Shown here in pieces: positions 62,300 through 64,000 of a stretch of DNA of 64,000 nt. This DNA is from Eublepharis macularius (taxonomy: Eukaryota > Chordata > Lepidosauria > Squamata > Eublepharidae): NCBI RefSeq assembly GCF_028583425.1, contig NC_072796.1:143911464-143975463 (forward strand), written 5' to 3'. A program made the translations under genes and the position numbers. The notes under the pieces were generated by a model. That model had not been told where the DNA came from. It searched no databases and saw only the letters and a list, made by a program, of their open reading frames with translations. Position 1 is the stretch's first letter; the number at the start of each line of letters is the position of its first letter.

Positions 62300-62805
62300 C
62301 GTTCCCACCAGGGAATCGGGCAGCAAACCATTAACACAGCCGGGAGCCTGAGCGCTCCGTGCTGGGGTCTCGACGGCTTCCAGCTCCAGCCCCCCTCACT
62401 TCCCTCCCCTGTTCTCTCTCAACAGGGCTCCTGCCCATGGACAGAGCGCGCTGGCAAGGACTTTGAGGGGAGGGAATTCCCCGTAGCGCTTCAGGCCACG
62501 CCCCTCCCGCTCTCGGCGGCAACCCCGCCGGCCGCCACGAGGGGTCGCTGCCGCCCGCCGCTCCTCTCCACGCCCCCCCGCTGCGTCTGCAGGGAAGGGC
62601 GACGCTTGCCTCGCCCGGCGCGCCAATGGCTGCTGCCCGGGGTGCCCCGTCTCCGAGCAACGGCCTCTGACGTAAGGCCCCACCCCTCGAGGCGGCATTT
62701 CCCCCGGAGGCGGTGGCGGCGTGCCGCAAAGGCCTGTGGGGGCTGTAGTCGCCTGCCCTCGCTCCCGGACGCTTTCGCTTTCGCTTCCCGGCGGGCGGGA
62801 CGGCG
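62300..62805 (+). promoter_or_regulatory. PARP10: PARP10 CpG-island promoter
   Basis: A CpG-rich tract directly before the PARP10 ATG. Seen elements are a CCAAT box (62623-62627), a CRE-like TGACGTAA (62668-62675), a ZNF143/THAP11-like antisense ACTACAGCCCCCACA (62736-62750) and an IRF/ISRE element (62771-62787). No TATA box, as expected for this promoter class. Confidence 0.7.
62771..62787 (-). promoter_or_regulatory. Interferon/IRF response element (ISRE-like)
   Basis: The minus strand reads GGAAGCGAAAGCGAAAGC, containing GAAAGCGAAAGC, an exact fit to the IRF/ISRE pattern GAAANNGAAANN, with a third GAA one turn away. It ends about 19 bases before the PARP10 ATG, in the 5' UTR or core promoter. 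PARP10 is known to be interferon-induced in mammals. Confidence 0.8.
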
Positions 62806-62959
62806 ATGGCGGCGGTGGAGGTGGCGGGGCTGCCGGAGGGCGCGGCGGACGAGCTGGTGGTGCTCTACTTCGAGAACCGGCGGCGCTCGGGCGGGGGGCC
62901 GGTGCGCAGCTGGCGGCGGAGGGGCGCCCGCGCCCGCCTGCTCTTCGAGAGCCCCGAGG
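62806..62959 (+). CDS. PARP10: PARP10 exon 1 coding part
   Basis: 154 bases from the ATG (context GACGGCGATGG, Kozak-like) to a GAGG/GTGAGT donor. It encodes the start of RRM-like domain 1. Confidence 0.95.
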
Positions 62960-63853
62960 GTGAGTCCGGGCGGGCGGGACTGGAGCCTCCGGCCGGGCCG
63001 GGCCGGGGCGGCTGCGGGGGGCTGGGCTGCGCCTGAGCGGCTCCTGCCCTCGCTCCTGCCTTCCCTCCTTCCCTCCCTCCGTGCAGACGCGGCGCGCGTG
63101 CTGGCGAGGGGCGGCCACGCCTTGCAGGGGGCGCCGCTGACCGTGCGGGCCGCCGCGCCGCGGGACTTCGGGAAGCTGCTGCTGCGCGGGCTGCGCGCCC
63201 GGAGCGGCCCGGCGCTGCTGGAGCTCTACGTGGAGCGGCTGCTGGCCGGCCGAGGGGGCGCCCGCTTCGCCCTCCACCGCAGCCCGGCCGGGGACCAGGC
63301 GCTGGTGCAGCTGCCGGCGCCCCTCGGCGAAGCAGGTGAGCCCGCCGGGCGCGGGGGGCGGCCAGCCGTCGGGGAGGCCTCCGCCGGGCGCGGGGAGGGC
63401 AGTGCGGAGCAGCGGCGGCGCCGTCGAGTCGGATCGGGAGCCGCAGGTTCGAATCCGGCTCCGCCAGGGAAGCTTGACAGGCGCGCAGGAAAAGCCCCGC
63501 TTTCTTTTTGCACAGGACGCAGCGGTGGGGGGGGGGGGGCGTTGACCATTCCTGGGACTGTGGAAGGTCAGCTGGGCCTCTCGACTCAAGACCTCTTCCC
63601 CTTGACCCGGCAGAGTTCCTGGCACTGGCAGAACGTGTGCGAGATCAGCCACTGGAAGAGGCCGGCCTGGAACTGGACTGGGTGGAGCAGACGGACAGCC
63701 TGCTTGTGGGGTGCCGAGGGGACAGCGGCCCCTTAAGCCAGGACCTGCTGGAGCTGTACTTCGAGAGCAAGCGGAGCGGCGGGGGGCCCGTGCAGGGCGT
63801 GCGGCTGCTCCGCGGGGGCACAAGGGCCATCGTTTCCTTCCAAGACCCTGCAG
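62806..63853 (+). CDS. PARP10: PARP10 (ARTD10) 5' coding exons 1-3, gene continues beyond the window
   Basis: PARP10 is an interferon-induced mono-ADP-ribosyltransferase with N-terminal RRM-like domains, ubiquitin-interacting motifs and a C-terminal catalytic domain. Exons 62806-62959, 63087-63335 and 63614-63853 have GT donors and AG acceptors and all join in phase 1, giving 214 codons so far. MAAVEVAGLPEGAADELVVL then YFENRRRSGGGPV is near-identical to the mammalian first RRM (LYFENRRRSGGGPV). Exon 3 repeats the motif as LLELYFESKRSGGGPV, a second RRM-like unit (human LELYLENERRSGGGPL). The region from QALVQLP matches human RALVQLPKPLSEA. The catalytic half is outside the window. It is divergent to GRINA, as in human. 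Confidence 0.95.
63087..63335 (+). CDS. PARP10: PARP10 exon 2
   Basis: 249 bases after CCGTGCAG. It encodes DAARVLARGGHALQGAPLTV, then the second RRM-like region ARSGPALLELYVERLLAGRG and ALVQLPAPLGEA, ending at GCAG/GTGAGC. Confidence 0.93.
63614..63853 (+). CDS. PARP10: PARP10 exon 3
   Basis: 240 bases after CCCGGCAG. It encodes EFLALAERVRDQPLEEAGLE, then SGPLSQDLLELYFESKRSGG and GGTRAIVSFQDPA, ending at GCAG/GTGAGG. Confidence 0.93.
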
Positions 63854-64000
63854 GTGAGGGGGGCGGCAGGGCAGTGTGGCTTGAAGGTTCCCCCTGCAGC
63901 CGTTGGGGGTTCCCCCACGGAGGCCTTGCTATCTGGCCCGTGGCTCCCTGGGTCTCTAAGGCAGGTGGCGATTTTGCCCTACCTCTTGCTAGTTCTATCG

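Noticed and set aside
62228-63736. A 502-codon plus-strand frame spanning the PARP10 promoter and exons
   Set aside because: It reads through promoter and introns; the true PARP10 start is the ATG at 62806, and the splice sites are clear and phase-consistent.

Overview
The window is vertebrate nuclear DNA, most likely from a squamate reptile (lizard lineage). The grounds are introns with GT-AG splice sites, CpG-island promoters, and a repeat load typical of squamates: CR1 and L2-clade LINEs, L1, Sauria-type tRNA SINEs, 5S-rRNA-derived SINEs, hAT-like MITEs and an old endogenous retrovirus fragment. Genus cannot be read from the sequence.

Three host genes are recognisable, in the arrangement known from human 8q24.3. 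(1) On the minus strand at 11.3-11.5 kb is one coding exon that looks like exon 1 of SPATC1 (speriolin). (2) On the minus strand at 33.0-39.8 kb are all six coding exons of GRINA (TMBIM3), an ER/Golgi/endosome multi-pass TMBIM-family protein. The exons join in phase to give 355 residues, and candidate untranslated first exons lie in CpG islands at about 50.3 and 55.0 kb. (3) On the plus strand at 62.8 kb are the first three coding exons of PARP10, a mono-ADP-ribosyltransferase; the gene runs off the right edge. PARP10 and GRINA are divergent, and GRINA and SPATC1 share a strand. The PARP10 promoter has a textbook interferon/IRF element just before the ATG.

Layout: 0-11 kb is intergenic or SPATC1 intron, packed with L2, CR1, SINE and MITE copies. 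11.3-16 kb holds SPATC1 exon 1, GC-rich unrecognised sequence and a degenerate roughly 100-135 bp tandem array. 16.1-24 kb is a nest of elements: a minus-strand L1 whose RT region is split by a 2.7 kb unit with terminal inverted repeats, then a retroviral leader/gag fossil into which a second, plus-strand L1 has inserted with a perfect 17 bp target duplication. 24-33 kb is mostly L2, CR1 and SINE remains. 33-40 kb is the GRINA body, with a CR1 and a 5S-SINE in one intron. 40-62 kb is repeat-rich DNA between the GRINA coding exons and PARP10, with two CpG islands, palindromic repeats and a CR1 whose RT reading frame has a single stop. 62.3 kb to the end is the PARP10 CpG island and 5' exons.

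No CRISPR, operon or prokaryotic feature is present. I found no convincing new multi-gene system. The most interesting signals are the IRF element at PARP10, the choice of GRINA first exons, the nested L1/retroviral fossil, the inverted pair of closely similar CR1 copies flanking the GRINA 5' half, and three long fold-back repeats.
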